Shown: positions 47,889 through 60,312 of the stretch, piece after piece | Position numbering within the stretch: position 1 is the first letter of the stretch | How the letters are laid out: the number at the start of each line of letters is the position of its first letter | Source of the DNA: Daldinia sp. FL1419 | Taxonomy: Eukaryota > Ascomycota > Sordariomycetes > Xylariales > Hypoxylaceae | Assembly: GCA_025201765.1 (NCBI GenBank) | Contig: MU623347.1 | Location: forward strand, 434,001 to 498,000 | Length of the DNA: 64,000 nucleotides | Direction: 5' to 3' | Notes under the pieces: model-generated | The model's input: only the letters and a program-made list of their open reading frames with translations | Told to the model about the DNA's origin: nothing | The model's database searches: none | Translations under genes and position numbers: made by a program

Positions 47889-49473
47889 ATTACGGTCGTC
47901 GCTTGCGCTCTCGTTTCACGTATGTATGCATCGTCGCCCGGGGTTTCACTACAGCATTCACTCACTAGCTGAGCCTGTAATGGCTTCAACTCGTCGGACC
48001 GACGTTTAATTGAACCCGCCGGATTGAAAATAGCGACTCCTCGACCTCAATGTGAATTTAAGGGAGGACAATCCAAAAACGTATGAGTTAGGAGGAACGG
48101 GTTCTCCAGAAATTGGTGTGCTGTGGAAGTTTCCGAGGTGTCGATAAGCCTTTTGAGAACCTCTATTTACTCGGTTCTAGTATCTCGGTTGTAGCAACAA
48201 GGGACAACTGCTTCAGTATCAGGCGTACTGACTGGAAGATGGCGCGCACCGGACGTTCTTAGACTTCTCCTATGCATGACCGAGACGGCATTTGCTTTTA
48301 TTTGTCTTGTTCGATAACTCGCTTTATCCTTGTGGTAGGCGACCACAAGGAGGCTGGATCCCCCTCGTGTGGTCTTCCGAGATATTCTCTACACAAGTTA
48401 AAGGGAGGAGGGGTGGAGGGGTGAGATGGCATATGTGTTATTCTATGAGTAGCGGGTGTATGCAGCGGTAGTGAAATGGCGGTAGGGCGACAAATGGAAC
48501 ATGATGTTGAAACCGGCAAGCTCCCGGCCCAGGGTAGCGATGGCATATTGGGACTGGACAAGTTTATGGAGACTCGGCATGACTTCAAAAAAGATTTCTT
48601 TTTTATTTCTTCCCTCGCAAGACGGACTCCAATGTGCGTCGAGAAGTGGGGAGATGGTTTAACTAAAAGGAGGACCGGGTCTTCTACTCAGACGTCAAGG
48701 AAAGAAAGTCAACTACAGTTGCGGCACACAGCGATGAAGGCACAGCTCTTGGTCCAAGAGAAAGATCAGATGGCACCACTTCGTACGATTCTTGATGCGT
48801 AAAAAGCTACCCGATGACAGTGACCCTTCTTAAGTTCCGCCCCTATTGTAATAAGGCCCGTATGCGTAATACCAACCACGACCCGTTAACAGTAAGATTA
48901 TCGAGGTATAGAAGCAAGTACGGTAGAAAACTAGGTAACGTTATAAGGGTCACAATAGGCTGATAAGCTAGCTTTCTGTTTGTACCTAGCTAGTTCTAGT
49001 ACAGATGCTGACTAGACGAAACTTATAATGTCGACAGACCTAATAGCAAGAAATTTTGCTACAAGCACTTCACCCCCCTAGGTCCCTTAGGCATTCTAGG
49101 ATTTCCGCCTTAATAAAACACATGTTTGAACTCGTAAGTAAGGTATGCTTTAGTGCACTAACGTTGTGCTAGGTCATCGCGGGATTTAGTGAATACATGT
49201 AGGAAAGTATTGTCAGATTATTACATAAGCGGGGAAACTGCGATAAGATACATATGACAAAGTTTAGGATGACCAGAGCTGGGAAGGTCCTTGGTCTGTG
49301 CTTACCTTTTCGCGCGTTGCGTGTTTCCCGGTTTCTAGTTTCTAGTTTCTAGTTTCTAGTTTCCATTTTCCATTCTGAATGTAAAACATCAAGTTTCAAC
49401 TCGTGCTACCCATTGAGGTCAACTTCTACGAGATTATTCCTTCAATCACCTCAGTTTGTTCCATCAAAGCAAG
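47889..49473. other. Intergenic, no gene seen
   Basis: 1.6 kb between GSK-3 and CBP80, both on +. It should hold the GSK-3 3' UTR and the CBP80 promoter. The 108-codon plus frame and 96-codon minus frame near 48298-48802 overlap and resemble nothing known. A heptamer repeat lies at 49331-49363. Confidence 0.55.
49331..49363. repeat. Tandem heptamer GTTTCTA
   Basis: Four perfect copies and a partial unit, about 110 bp upstream of the CBP80 start. Confidence 0.92.
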
Positions 49474-52058
49474 ATGGCGGATCATGATCGTAGGCAACCT
49501 GCTGGTGGATATAATAATCGCAAAAGACGTTACAGAGGTACGAAATTAGAATGCTAGCTTGGTCCAGTATCGTAGCTTCGGCATCGTTGCCCCCCAGCCT
49601 CTCCCAATACCATCCTAGGAACACTCTAGGAAAACTCATAGGCTAATTTGGTTATCTAGATGATGATGAATATGATCGACGGCCTCAAAGGCGCCGTTAC
49701 GATGCGCCGCTTCCCGTCCGCATACGCAAGCAGCTCCTAGGCCTCGCTGAATCCCCTTTGCGACGTTGGCACGAGGAGGTTCAATCCATTGCCCACGTCC
49801 TTGCCGACAACTACGAAGACCAGGAGCTTCGCACAAGTTTCTTAGACCTAGTTCTACAGATGCTTATCGAGCAGCCACTCAAAACCCCATTCGTAGCAGC
49901 CGTAGTACTCGTCGCCAATTCGCTGAAACCTGATATACTAAGCGATCTTTTAACTCGAGTTGCTACTGCCACAGAAGAGAAGGTTGGCGTAGGTGAATGG
50001 CGTGACGTGAAACTATATTTAAAGTTCCTGGCATGTCTACAAAGCTCCTTGGAGGGTGATGGCCTATTCCCCTTACTTGAGGAACTCTTTAGTCGAGCCG
50101 TCGATCTCCAAACCGCTAGTTCTGATGACGTGAGTATACCACTGTTATGATCCCTCTTTAGCTTGCCTATACTAATTTAAAAACCCCTTATAGACGATTG
50201 GCACAGAACTTGTCAAGATTATCCTTTTGACGATACCCTATATCATGGCGGCTGCTCCTACCCAATGGCAACAAAAGGCGGCCGAATTGATGGACAAGAC
50301 GGACGTTATCGCTTCCGAGCCGCATGCGTTACAAGTATTAATTGACCCTTATCATGCCGAAGAGGGGACAGAGAGCCCAACCGCAAATATGAGTTTAATC
50401 GGGCTTCTACAAAAGCAACTCCAAACCGAAGCTCTGAATGGCTGGGAGCTTTCGTGTCTTCCGAGGCCATGGCAAATGCCACCTGAGGAGATTGAACAGC
50501 AGGAGAAGCTAGATAACGCACAGAAGCATGCCTTACCAAGCATATCCATTCCGGAGAAAGTTGTGGCCGGCCCTCGCCCTCTTTTCCCCGAGATATACTT
50601 CTCGGTCTATGTCAACCAAGATATCGAATCTGTCCCTCCTGTTAGTAGTATTGCATCATCGCTAATTAGGGATGGGCTCCTTGATACGATAAATATTATG
50701 GACTTCAACCGTGGTGTTACGGCTCGCTTTCTTATAGACGTAGACTGCTATTTTGCTCCTGGTACATTCGTCAAGCGTGCCACACCTTTTGATCGACTTC
50801 GGGATGTGGAAGGTGATCGTTCAACGTGGAAACCAGAGGACGTTGCAGTTGATGCGGTGTTTTCTCAAATATTTGCACTGCCTGCGCCAGAACATAAGCT
50901 GGTTTATTACCATTCCGTCCTTACCGAGGCCTGCAAGATTGCCCCAGCAGCAGTCGCGCCTAGTTTGGGCCGAGCAATTCGTTATTCATACCAGAATACT
51001 CATCGTCTGGACTTGGAGCTGTGTCATCGATTCTTAGACTGGTTCACCCATCATCTTAGTAATTTTGGTTTCATGTGGAAGTGGACAGAATGGGTAGAGG
51101 ATGTCAGTCTCCCTGATATGCATCCTCGCAAAGCATTTATCCTCGGCGCATTAGATAAGGAAATCCGCCTCAGTTTTGCCCAAAGGATTAAAGGTACCCT
51201 TCCCGAACCTTACCAGGTCCTCATTGGACCTGAGAAGGAGCAGGATACCCCTGAATTCAAGTTCAATGATGATCGTAAGTTAATTCCCCTCGTCTACCGT
51301 TAACTTGGCGACTAATGATCAATTCAGACACTCCATTCGCGGCGGAAGGCAGAGAAATCGCAGCTCTCCTCAAGCGCAAAGCACCAGATGAGGAAATCCA
51401 GCCTATCATCGATCGTATTCACTCCGCTGCCCTTGATCAAGCTATCGACCCCCTCGTTTCCAGTACAGACGTTTTCATGACAGCTGTTTGCTGGGTAGGC
51501 TCCAAGTCACTGTCTCATGTACTTGCCTGTATAGAGCGTACAAAGGACAGGCTTCTTGATTCTGGGGCTGCTTCAGAAGCAGCCAGAGCACAAATCATTA
51601 CCGCAGTCGTTTCCTACTGGTCTGCACACCCGGGTGTTGCGATTACCATCATTGAAAAGTTACTAAATTACTCGATTATTACGCCTAACGCCGTTATTGA
51701 TTGGGCATTAGCTAGCGATCGCGCGGGCCCGTACGGGCAAGCGCTTAGCAAGTCTTGGGTATTTGAACTAGTCTTCAACACTGTAGTCAAGGTGACTAGC
51801 CGGTTAAGACAAGTTGTTAGCAGTAGTACGAGTGAGAACACTGAAGAGGAAGTAGCTAATATGCGTGAACTCTTCAAGAACATGGAAGATGCTTTAGTTA
51901 GTTGGGCACAAGGGACCAAAGATCAGATTATGGACCCCGTGGTATCGGATGGCGGAGAGGATCTCATCAAGCGCTGGGGTGGGAGATGGCTCAGAGTATT
52001 TCGACGGAGGTCTGCTATCGAAGAGGCGTTCTTACTGGAACACAAAGCGGGCTCGTAA
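49474..52058 (+). CDS. CBP80: Nuclear cap-binding complex large subunit CBP80
   Basis: Large subunit of the nuclear cap-binding complex (yeast Sto1/Gcr3), which with CBP20 binds the m7G cap and couples capping to splicing, export and decay. Four exons: 49474-49537, 49660-50129, 50194-51274 and 51328-52058, giving 781 aa. The basic N-terminus (RKRRYR, RRPQRRRYD) fits a nuclear localisation signal. The MIF4G-type helical domain begins at about residue 45 (AESPLRRWHEEVQSIAHVLA, SFLDLVLQMLIEQPLKTPF). The middle domain has PLFPEIYFSVY and LEGDGLFPLLEELF. The C-terminal domain has SWVFELVFNTV and the final AIEEAFLLEHKAGS. Size and order match the family. Intron 3 is phase 1 and joins C|AC to give DDHTPFAAEGRE. 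Confidence 0.94.
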
Positions 52059-52468
52059 AATGGGATGTAAGATTCGTAATTAGGGGTTTCGGAGTCATGG
52101 AGATTCGGTATTGACAAAAACACATGGGGGGCTCATAGCTTTTCCTCGTGCGCTCGCGCCTAGGCCTGTAAAAAAATAAGAACCGTCAATTTGAGCCTCG
52201 ATTTCACTCATAACGAAAACACGCCTTAATCAACAGCCTGGCTCGCTGTTCTAAGCTGCCGGTTTCATATTATTCCTTCGTCGTGGCGAACACAATACAA
52301 CGTTGTTCTGGAGCTCGAATATTGCTACAAGATGAGAGTTGATTCTCTTAAACACACACAGTAAGCTTGTCGTTAGCTATACTAGTACAATATACAGGCC
52401 ATGAAATTAATGGAGGGTATCTTGGGGCAGGCCCTTTGTCATTGTCAACATTAAAGGAACTTGACTCT
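52059..52468. other. Convergent 3' intergenic region
   Basis: About 410 bp between the CBP80 (+) and mitochondrial carrier (-) stops, presumably both 3' UTRs. Nothing else is seen. Confidence 0.6.
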
Positions 52469-53462
52469 TTAACGCAAATAGAACTTAACGTTTTCATATA
52501 CTAAAAACGTAACCCAGGTCGCGGGGAGGACTCTCACCACCCCGGGCATGATCCCACGGTAAAACCCCCGCCATCCTTCTTCCGTCCACGTCCTCGTCAC
52601 GACTCCTTTAATGCCCTTCCCAAACCTCGTGTCAGCATCATAATTTTGCAGACGACTACGGATGACTTGGTAGGGGTAAGTAACCGCTCCAGCGACCAGC
52701 TTAGCGATGCTAGAGATTACGAGAGTCGCCTCTGTACTCATCCTCTGTCTCGCCAGGTCCCCCGGCTCTCGACGGCTCGAGAAAGGATCACGACGCGCAA
52801 AGTAAATTCTTTTGACTGGGTCGTAGACGGCAAATTGGACTGCTCCATGAGCTACACCTAATAAGCTAATTCCTAGGCCTCGATAGAATCCCCTCCAGCC
52901 TTCGTGACGAAAGAGGTGAACGGCACCAGCCCGCATACTAGGATATGCGCCAGTAGCGGTCCGGTCGGATGACAACATGCGCGTCTTCATGACCCAGATG
53001 GGGTTCGTCAAAACCTGGGTGATGAGGCCAGCCAAGCCCGATGACAGGAAGTAATCCCGTGGGGCGAGCGAGGCATCTGGAGAAGCTTTTAAAGCTAAAA
53101 GGGCACGCTCGGCCCGGGCCTTGAAGAAGAAAAAGGAAGCCCAACTAGAGGCGTTCCCGAGAAGGTTAGGTGCAAGGCCCCGGTAGAGAGACTCCATGGG
53201 ATGTGGCGTCTGGGTTAAGGAGCGGATCAAGGAGACAGTAGTTAGAGGCTGACGAGAGCTCGAGGCGGTGCGTTGGTAAACTATGCGGCAGGGTTTAGCA
53301 TGCGGTCCATGGGATTTATTACGGGACTGGAAGTGGCGTACTCTGCATCCGGGTCTTTACGATGTCGAGTGGGTGAACGACAAGCGTAGCTATGGATCCG
53401 GCGGACAGACCGGCGATAGTCTCAACGGAGGCGGGAGAAAGACCCGCATGATTCTGTGGCAT
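52469..53462 (-). CDS. FLX1: Mitochondrial carrier, FAD/folate transporter type (Flx1-like)
   Basis: Inner-membrane mitochondrial carrier (SLC25) of 310 aa in two exons on the minus strand (53342-53462 and 52469-53280, 61-bp intron). The three Solcar repeats carry HPLDIVKTRMQ (first), NPIWVMKTRM (second) and YPYQVIRSRLQ (third). Trp in the second and YPYQ in the third signature are the marks of the Flx1/folate carrier (SLC25A32) subgroup rather than nucleotide or phosphate carriers. Repeat-end motifs ESLYRGLAPNLLG, GWRGFYRGLGISLLG and GWRGFYRGIMPG follow each pair of helices. The first exon (MPQNHAGLSPASVETIAGLS) is found only by splicing at GTACGC...CATAG. Substrate (FAD or a folate) is inferred from the subgroup. 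Confidence 0.9.
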
Positions 53463-54186
53463 AGGGTTGGAATTTTATATGAGCAAATGAGCAAATTACA
53501 TTATTATAAGCGATATAAGAGATAATATTAATGTTCGCGTAGATATGTGCTAATACCTATCTTGAATGATTTTTTTTTCTTTTTCTCCTTTCTGTTTTTC
53601 GAGTAGTAAGATTATGTAATCATAGTGGTTTTTTGTTGTTTTTTTGCTAATTGGCGATTGCTTCAATCGGGTTTAGGTGACTTATTACTCATGATGACTT
53701 CATTGAAGGTTAGTAGCTAGGAGCTTAGTTAGGTACATAGCCATTGAAGTCGGTTACATGGATGTTCCAGACACCAGCAGGTACATAGGTACCTACACTA
53801 GGTGCCTCACACATCCATGTGCATGTAACTACCTATTACCTATATGTATGCGAAGTATACCTTGTACATTAAGCCTGCCACCTTAGTAGGTTAGTAAAGT
53901 CAAATGTGTTCTCTTTAAACGAATATCAATACACTGTTAGTAATATAATTTATTATTGGTATGGCGAATGATCGTTTCGAATTTCAAATTTCAAATTTCA
54001 AATTTCAAATTAGACCTGCGCAAATGTCTTTGAGGGGAAAAAACAAAAACAACCACTGCACAATGCGCCAAGGCCTAATTCCAAGTCAGACATAATATCA
54101 GACATAATAATATCTACCTGAGAAGTATTCACACCCACCAGTTAGCGCTTGTAAGAGATATACTTCGAATAGCAACCCGCGATATA
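53463..54186. promoter_or_regulatory. Divergent promoter region between FLX1 and URM1
   Basis: 0.7 kb between outward-facing starts. T-rich near 53569-53645, TACCTAGGTG words at 53785-53815 and a heptamer repeat at 53979-54010. No gene seen. Confidence 0.6.
53979..54010. repeat. Tandem heptamer AATTTCA
   Basis: Four copies (AATTTCAAATTTCAAATTTC...) in the FLX1-URM1 divergent promoter. Confidence 0.88.
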
Positions 54187-54814
54187 ATGTCCACTACGAC
54201 GGAATCGGCTCCGGTCCAAACCGAGGTCCCCGGGTTATCTATCGACGTTGAATTCACGTAGGTGTTCCCCGCGTTGCTTTAATATACTTATATCTAAGTA
54301 CCTATCTAGAAGGAATTATAACTGACGATAGCTTAGGGGCGGCTTGGAGATGCTATTTTCGGATCAGCGTCGCCATTCCATCTCCATACCAGCTACGAAC
54401 AAAGACGGCAAGCCGACAAATGTTGCTGATTTGATTCATCACCTATGTGAACATACTATGAGAGATTCCCGTAAGGACCTCTTCGTTCTCCAGGATCACC
54501 TGTACGTTACTACCCTCCCAGCCTCGTCGTGGTTCCTATTTTACCCGAGTATCTCAAGCACCTCAACTATCTCAAGCTCTCGATAGCCCGTCCCCCCCGC
54601 CGCGGCCGTATCTTTCCTATCACAGCCGTGAATTCTATGCATTATCTTTCCTGCCGAGGACGCATAATTAGGGAGCTAGCTAATACGTCAACGTAGCCGG
54701 CCTGGTATTCTCGTCCTAATCAACGATGCAGATTGGGAACTAGAAGGCGAAGAGGCTTATGAGATACAAGCAGGGGATAATATCCTATTCGTCTCTACGC
54801 TGCATGGCGGATAA
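54187..54814 (+). CDS. URM1: Ubiquitin-related modifier Urm1
   Basis: Ubiquitin-like sulfur carrier that is thiocarboxylated by Uba4 and donates sulfur for 2-thiolation of tRNA wobble uridine. It can also be conjugated to proteins (urmylation). Three exons (54187-54257, 54337-54501, 54697-54814; introns 79 and 195 bp) give 117 aa. The beta-grasp core shows VEFTGGLEMLFSDQRRH, the NVADLIHHLCEHTM helix and RPGILVLINDADWELEGEEAY. The protein ends FVSTLHGG, so the mature Gly-Gly terminus is encoded directly with no extension, as in other Urm1 proteins. The N-terminal 17 residues or so (STTTESAPVQTEVPG) are an extra polar stretch relative to yeast (99 aa). Each exon join was set by the frame and by conserved Leu and Thr at the joins. 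Confidence 0.95.
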
Positions 54815-57403
54815 CGTCGCTGCTCTCTCTGTCCGAATGCCGAATTACACCGCTATTCGGAAGCTGAAAGTGGTTGTTACATTCGTCATAGTTGCATCAC
54901 CTCTCAAGATAGACAGCGATTAGACAGCCTTGGGCAGAACCCAGCTCATTCAGACCGGTGATTCGACATCTACGACTAGCTTCTCAACAACTTGCCTCAT
55001 TTCTTTCTTACCCCGCCTTCATGCATGTGAAGCGATGCCGGTCACCTCCAACCGGGTCATGTGCCGTCGCCGTCGCCGTTGTAAAATAGTCCAAGATTGT
55101 TGCGGCTAACTCGGTTGACATGTTGAGCTTCATGCAATGCCTCCCACGATCGATGTTTTAGCTGCCTAGTAAGAACGTAAGGCAAAGACCCGGTACCGTG
55201 GCATATGGCCACAATGAACCAGATCTATCACATTTTCCCCCAAGCTCAAATGTTCATCTATAACCGCTTGCGTTGATCCTACCGCTTTTTCGGGACTTAT
55301 AACACATAACCCCAGTCGATATTTAAAGCACCACGATAATAACATAAGATGCAATGTGTCAAAGGAATGGGTTAATAGTGCGGATCCGTAACTCACGCTC
55401 CGAAAAAAAAAAAAAAAAAGGATACGATAAGCTAAGAGAATCGTACGGACCTCCACGCATTGAAACCGGCGTGCGGATGAGATCGATAATCGATAATATA
55501 CATCATCTCATTCGTTCATCTGCAAGCAGGGATCCGAAAGGAGCTATTTGCAGGAACAGACAGGCACAGGTGGACAAATGACCCAGGGTTTATTCATAAT
55601 GAAACGAATATAGATTGCCTGATGACAATCCCATGTTTATTTTAGCGACTCGTTCGAATCAGCTGCTAGAGTAGGAAACCGGAACCGCAATTCAAGCACG
55701 GATAAGAGCCTCAGCGTTGGTTCGACCGAGGGTAGCCCCCTCCATCCTTCAGCGTCTTTGAGGCATTTGTTTGCTACTCTCGGTACGGAGCGTCATCGAT
55801 TCGTCAACGGCCATGTTACTCTCACAGACCGCCTTCACGAGAGGATAGAAAATAATAATAGTTATCATCTAAACATACATACATACATACATACATGCAT
55901 ACCTACGTTTGCAGCCGGCATTGTGGCAAAAAAAGACAACGCACTCTCTCGAGCCTTAGACATAATACGCGCGCGGAACCCGCAGACCGGTCACTTCAAG
56001 GTCGCCGGAATCAAACCCCCGCCCCTGATGTATAGCCATCGTCACGAATGTCTGAGTATGACTGCCGTGTTGCTATCGCATCAACGCCATCTATGAGGTT
56101 CCCGAGCCGGATCCGAAGGGTTTAAGCGCCACATCATTACGAGAAGAGTTTCAACCGGGTCAGGTATAATAGTTGTTACTAGTAATGATGATGACTTTGA
56201 GACTACACTATCACGCGAGATGTCCTAGATATTGTCTCCATTGGTTTAGGAGTCAGGACGACCCCATGGTGTCTGACCAAAAGGAGGAAAATACAAAATA
56301 TAAAATATAAAAAAGAAATATGAAAAAAAAACCGAGATTTCAACCACCAATAAACTCCGAACCGGGTTGCACTCCTAAGAAGGTCTAGTAACCTTTGATG
56401 CAAAAATCTGGTATCTCCACCACGTTCCCAATGGCATTATACAAAACGTAACGTGAACTATCTTTCACCAAAACCCGGATCCCTGGGTTTCTTTGTTATA
56501 AAACCTTTTTTTTTTTTTCGATGCGCCGCCGCGGGTATTTCCGCCTGATTGGTAAAGCAAGGTTCAAAGCCGCCCACCACCGATGCATGTGTATTGCGTT
56601 GTGTTGTAGCTGTGTTTCGTTCGTTTCGTGTCCAGTATCCACCAGATTATGCATCTATTCCCATGTCCGGTTTCCATACCATCCCCATTCCTACTGCTAC
56701 CCAAGCCCAGGTAGCCTCCTTTTTCATCCCTCTCTCTCCCGTCCCTCCTTCCGGCCCTGCCGTCCGCGTGACAAAATCGTGGATTTGTAGATGTAGATGT
56801 AAGTGTAGATAGCCGAGCCGAGATCGAGTGCAACCTGTCGATGAAACCTGAGATATTATGTAGTATGCCCTATTGGGCAGGTATGAAAAAAAAAAAGGTT
56901 GCATGAAATGAAATCGAGGAAAATCCGACGTCGAAGGAAATACCACTTTTTGCTACATCCATGCGGCCGAGTCGCATGGAAAGCATCGAAACCATGTGAT
57001 AGCTCGGCTGGAGTAGACAAGATTGACCCTTTGCTCCCACTCTTGACCCCTGATTATTATCCGGTTGCCAATGACACACTCTTTTTTTTCTTTTTTTCTT
57101 TTTTTTCCTTTCCCCCCCCTTTATTTGTCTGTTTCCTCTCGTAATGCTGGGGTAATGAAAGACGAAGAATCAGGTAGATAGATAGTAGCCTCCCAAGAAT
57201 TAACGATGTGTGGTATCTTGAATTTGTAAAGAGAACACCACCCGGAACTTCAAGTGTATATGCGTGTAAGGTGAATTTCGAAATCGATGCCTCTCCGATA
57301 AATTGATAGCCGTATAACATTAGCCCGCCTTGTTCCATTGGTTTTTTACAAGCGAAGCTTTGGCATCCGTAGATATGTGTAGATGTGTGTAGATATGTGT
57401 AGA
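54815..57403. other. 2.6 kb convergent intergenic region
   Basis: Between the URM1 (+) and zinc-finger (-) stops. It holds an A-run at 55404-55419, ACAT repeats at 55872-55895, T-runs at 56506-56518 and 57081-57107, and open frames of up to 112 codons (55758-56096) without recognisable domains. No gene was accepted. Confidence 0.5.
55872..55895. repeat. (ACAT)n microsatellite
   Basis: About five perfect ACAT units and a near-match. Confidence 0.9.
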
Positions 57404-59153
57404 CTAAAAGTCTCTATGTTGAGGAGGGAACCCACGGCTGTACTGGTCCCCGTGCACCATGCTGGGGCTACTGGAAGCGGTAGTGGTCTCGCTGGCAGCG
57501 ATACTCGACTGGTCCATATCGCACTGTCCATACACGGAATGTTGATCCCGATGAGTAGCCATGCTTGGAAGACCATTCCTGGACACGCTGCAATCGCCAA
57601 AGTTCTCTTGGTACGGGAGACCGTCCGGCACAGTGTAGCGTAGTTGGTACATGTGCTGCTGCTGCTGCTGCTGCTGAGCAACCGGCGAGGATTGAGGAGG
57701 GTAGTGTTGAGAAACGCTCGGCGTTGCTGAGTTCTGATTCCTGAGACCGTCTTTACGGCTGGGTCCCCGGCCTTTGATGCCCTTATTGAGGTTCTTATAC
57801 AACTTGGCAAAGTGTTTGAAGATCTTGAGCTCCTCCGCAGATAGCTCCTCGTCGGTGGACACGGTTTTGAACCTCTGCGTTAGCCTCTTGATGGTCTCCT
57901 TGTGATACGCGTTATGGTGAGTCTGTGCCAATGTGTTAGTATCGAGGTGTGCTAGTTAGGGGCGAGCAAGGAGACGTAGTTCGCATACCTTTAGATTCCC
58001 TCGCTGGCTGAAGGTCTTTTGGCATCCATCGAGCAAGCACACGAAGGGCTTGGTTGGGTAATGAGTGTTTCTATGCGGCTTCACGTTCCCAAGCTGAGCA
58101 AAAGCTTTGTCGCAGATATCGCATCGATACGGCTTCTCTCCCGTATGTTGACGTACGTGGGACTGATTTACTCGTTAGAAAGAGCTTATACAAGAGCCGT
58201 AGATTCTGCTTGGGGCTATCCGTACCTTTAAATTTCCCCTCTGGCTAAATCCTTGGCCACAGCCGGGGTATTCGCACACCTATTCGCAAAATCGTGTTAA
58301 CGAGAGTGTCAATAAAACTCGGGGCAAGACACCGTACGTAGGGCTTTTCTCCAGTATGGGCCCGTTTATGGGTTTCAAGCTGGGTCTTTTGGGCACATCG
58401 CTTCCCACATCCTGCGTAATCGCAGATATAACGCCTCTGGCGGTCCTTTCCACCACGACTACCTGTGGATCTCTTCCCCTCCGGGCTACAAGACTTCCTG
58501 CGTAGGTCGAACTTTACTTCATCCTGGTGCGGAGGAGAGGGATAAGATGCTTCCACAGAATTAGATGCCCTCTCAGACTCGGTCTTCAACTGGATAGCCT
58601 TCATTAGAGTGTCTATTTCCGTATGGAAAACTACTTCGTTGGATGTATCTTTGGAAACATGCCGAGCAATAGTCTTTGATGTAAGAGGAGGGGACGAGGA
58701 AGGAGAATGTTTGATATCCATCTGTGGTTCGTACTTGATCTGAGTCCTGCTTTCCGTCTCTGCTGGACGTGTTTCGTATGGCTCCCTTTGGTACCCGACG
58801 GGTATTCCTCCAGTGTTGGGGGCTATCGGACGCGCAGGCGGACATCCTTCTTGATAGTGCTTAAAGGATGAGACAGCGGGAGGGGATGGAGGTGTGTATG
58901 GACCGAACATGAAGTTGCTGTTGGATGGGTATTGTGATGCTTGTGGACTGGTCACGGGAGACATGGTGGTATACGTATTTCCTACCATGAATTGTGCAGA
59001 CATGGCCGGTCGGTGAATGGGTGCGGCGCCCGTCTGGCCTTGGGTATACGGCATGAACGAAGGATCGACTATCTGATGGTAATCCGCGTTTTGCTGTTGG
59101 GAAATCCACCGCCCCCAGGCTGGATGGTCCTCTGCTTGAGAAGCAAGAGCCAT
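57404..59153 (-). CDS. C2H2 zinc-finger transcription factor, AZF1-like
   Basis: Predicted DNA-binding regulator of 520 aa. Exons on the minus strand are 58338-59153, 58226-58279, 57989-58162 and 57404-57922. Four C2H2 fingers lie in tandem from about residue 240: ICDYAGCGKRCAQKTQLETHKRAH, VCEYPGCGQGFSQRGNLKSH, RCDICDKAFAQLGNVKPH and VCLLDGCQKTFSQRGNLKTHHNAYH, joined by TGEKPY linkers. The introns fall inside or between fingers. The Pro/Ser/Gln-rich N-terminus and the C-terminal part (a helical DEELSAEELKIFKHFAKLYKN segment, then a seven-Gln run) are otherwise disordered. The finger spacing and the QKTQLETHKRAHTGEKP wording resemble fungal AZF1 homologues, but target genes are unknown. Several kilobases of repeat-rich DNA lie upstream. 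Confidence 0.85.
57654..57676. repeat. (CTG)n repeat encoding polyglutamine
   Basis: Seven to eight CTG/CAG units inside the last exon of the zinc-finger gene, read as consecutive Gln codons on the minus strand. It is prone to length change. Confidence 0.9.
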
Positions 59154-59835
59154 TTAGATGATCTGATCGAGGGACTCGGTTTTGCTTGTTGCAAAACCAG
59201 CCAGCCAAATTCACGATTGGTTTGGGTTTGAGACAGAAGTTATTTCCCGGGTCGTCGTGAGAGAACAGAACTTTGCCTATTGAGCCCGTCCGAGGTTCCA
59301 GCTTCGAAACTATGATGGTAGGGAGTGTTATCGAGGACTAAGTGGTAAGATAGAAAGCATTAAAACAGAGAGCCAACCCGTGAAGGAACAAAAATAGGAA
59401 TAGATGGTTTGCTAAATAAATAAAGCGGCTTGAGATTTGACCTAGGAGGTCTACGATGGTACCACCAAGGTCCAGCGGGAAGAAGTAGGTCCCGGGCGTT
59501 CTTGAAGTATATATGTCTTCGAAGAACGGGTTTAGTGATGTGCAACTAGGGGCCGATCTTTGGGAGCCAACGGGTTGGGGACGCCAACTCGGAGATCAGA
59601 TCTTGGACGCCAAGATACGCGGAGAAGCTTAGACTCCTCACAATAGAAGCTGAATACGATGTAAGTGGTTAAGTATCAGAGACGGGCTGGTGGAGTACAC
59701 CATCTCTTGCCTCATATCAAAACAACCCCACCCTAGTAAATCATCTTCCCTGGGCTTGGAAACATGACTGGGGATACCTTGGATTTAAGCCAGCCTGGTT
59801 CTCTCTACACACAGACGCACATGGTATATATTAGT

Positions 59836-59915
59836 ACGCCAGTACGGCTAGTATGTAATACGGCTAGTATGTAATATGCTAATATGCTAGTAGGCTAATA
59901 TGCTAGTATGCTAAT
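59836..59915. repeat. Imperfect GCTAGTATG/TAATATGCTA repeats
   Basis: Two copies of TACGGCTAGTATGTAATA followed by several ATGCTAATATGCTAG units. Confidence 0.85.
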
Positions 59916-60254
59916 GAGAAAGCGGAGAGGGTTATGAAGGGGGGGGGGAGGACCCTGCCCGTCAGATAGCCACCAAGGCGAGTGGCAGATCGCCGAACCT
60001 CTTTCTGCACACTAGCAACAAGTAGCTCGACGAGACATTCGACGTTCACAATGCATGGAAACGATTAGATAGGCGGTAGACAACCTAATGCCGGCCGAAT
60101 CAAGTAGTACGGGGGGACAACCCGCAGGATTTTTTGCCCATTAAACGCAGGGGGGAATATACGTATACATGCCTACGTAGTATACATGTTATACATATCA
60201 TACGTACAAGTATATACGAGTTGTATACGTGTGTATACGTGTGTATACTTTAGT

Positions 60255-60312
60255 AACCTAGCCTGGGTCACTTAACCTGGGTCATTCAACCTGGGACTTA
60301 CTTACCTGGGTA
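60255..60312. repeat. Imperfect ACCTGGGTCAYTTA repeats
   Basis: Four spaced copies of CCTGGG(T/A) at intervals of 14-16 bp (60261-60310). Confidence 0.8.

Noticed and set aside
48298..48802. Overlapping 96- and 108-codon frames on opposite strands after GSK-3
   Set aside because: Neither resembles a family. The region is more simply the GSK-3 3' UTR and spacer.
55758..56096. 112-codon frame between URM1 and the zinc-finger gene
   Set aside because: It runs through an ACAT microsatellite and shows no recognisable domain or splice structure.
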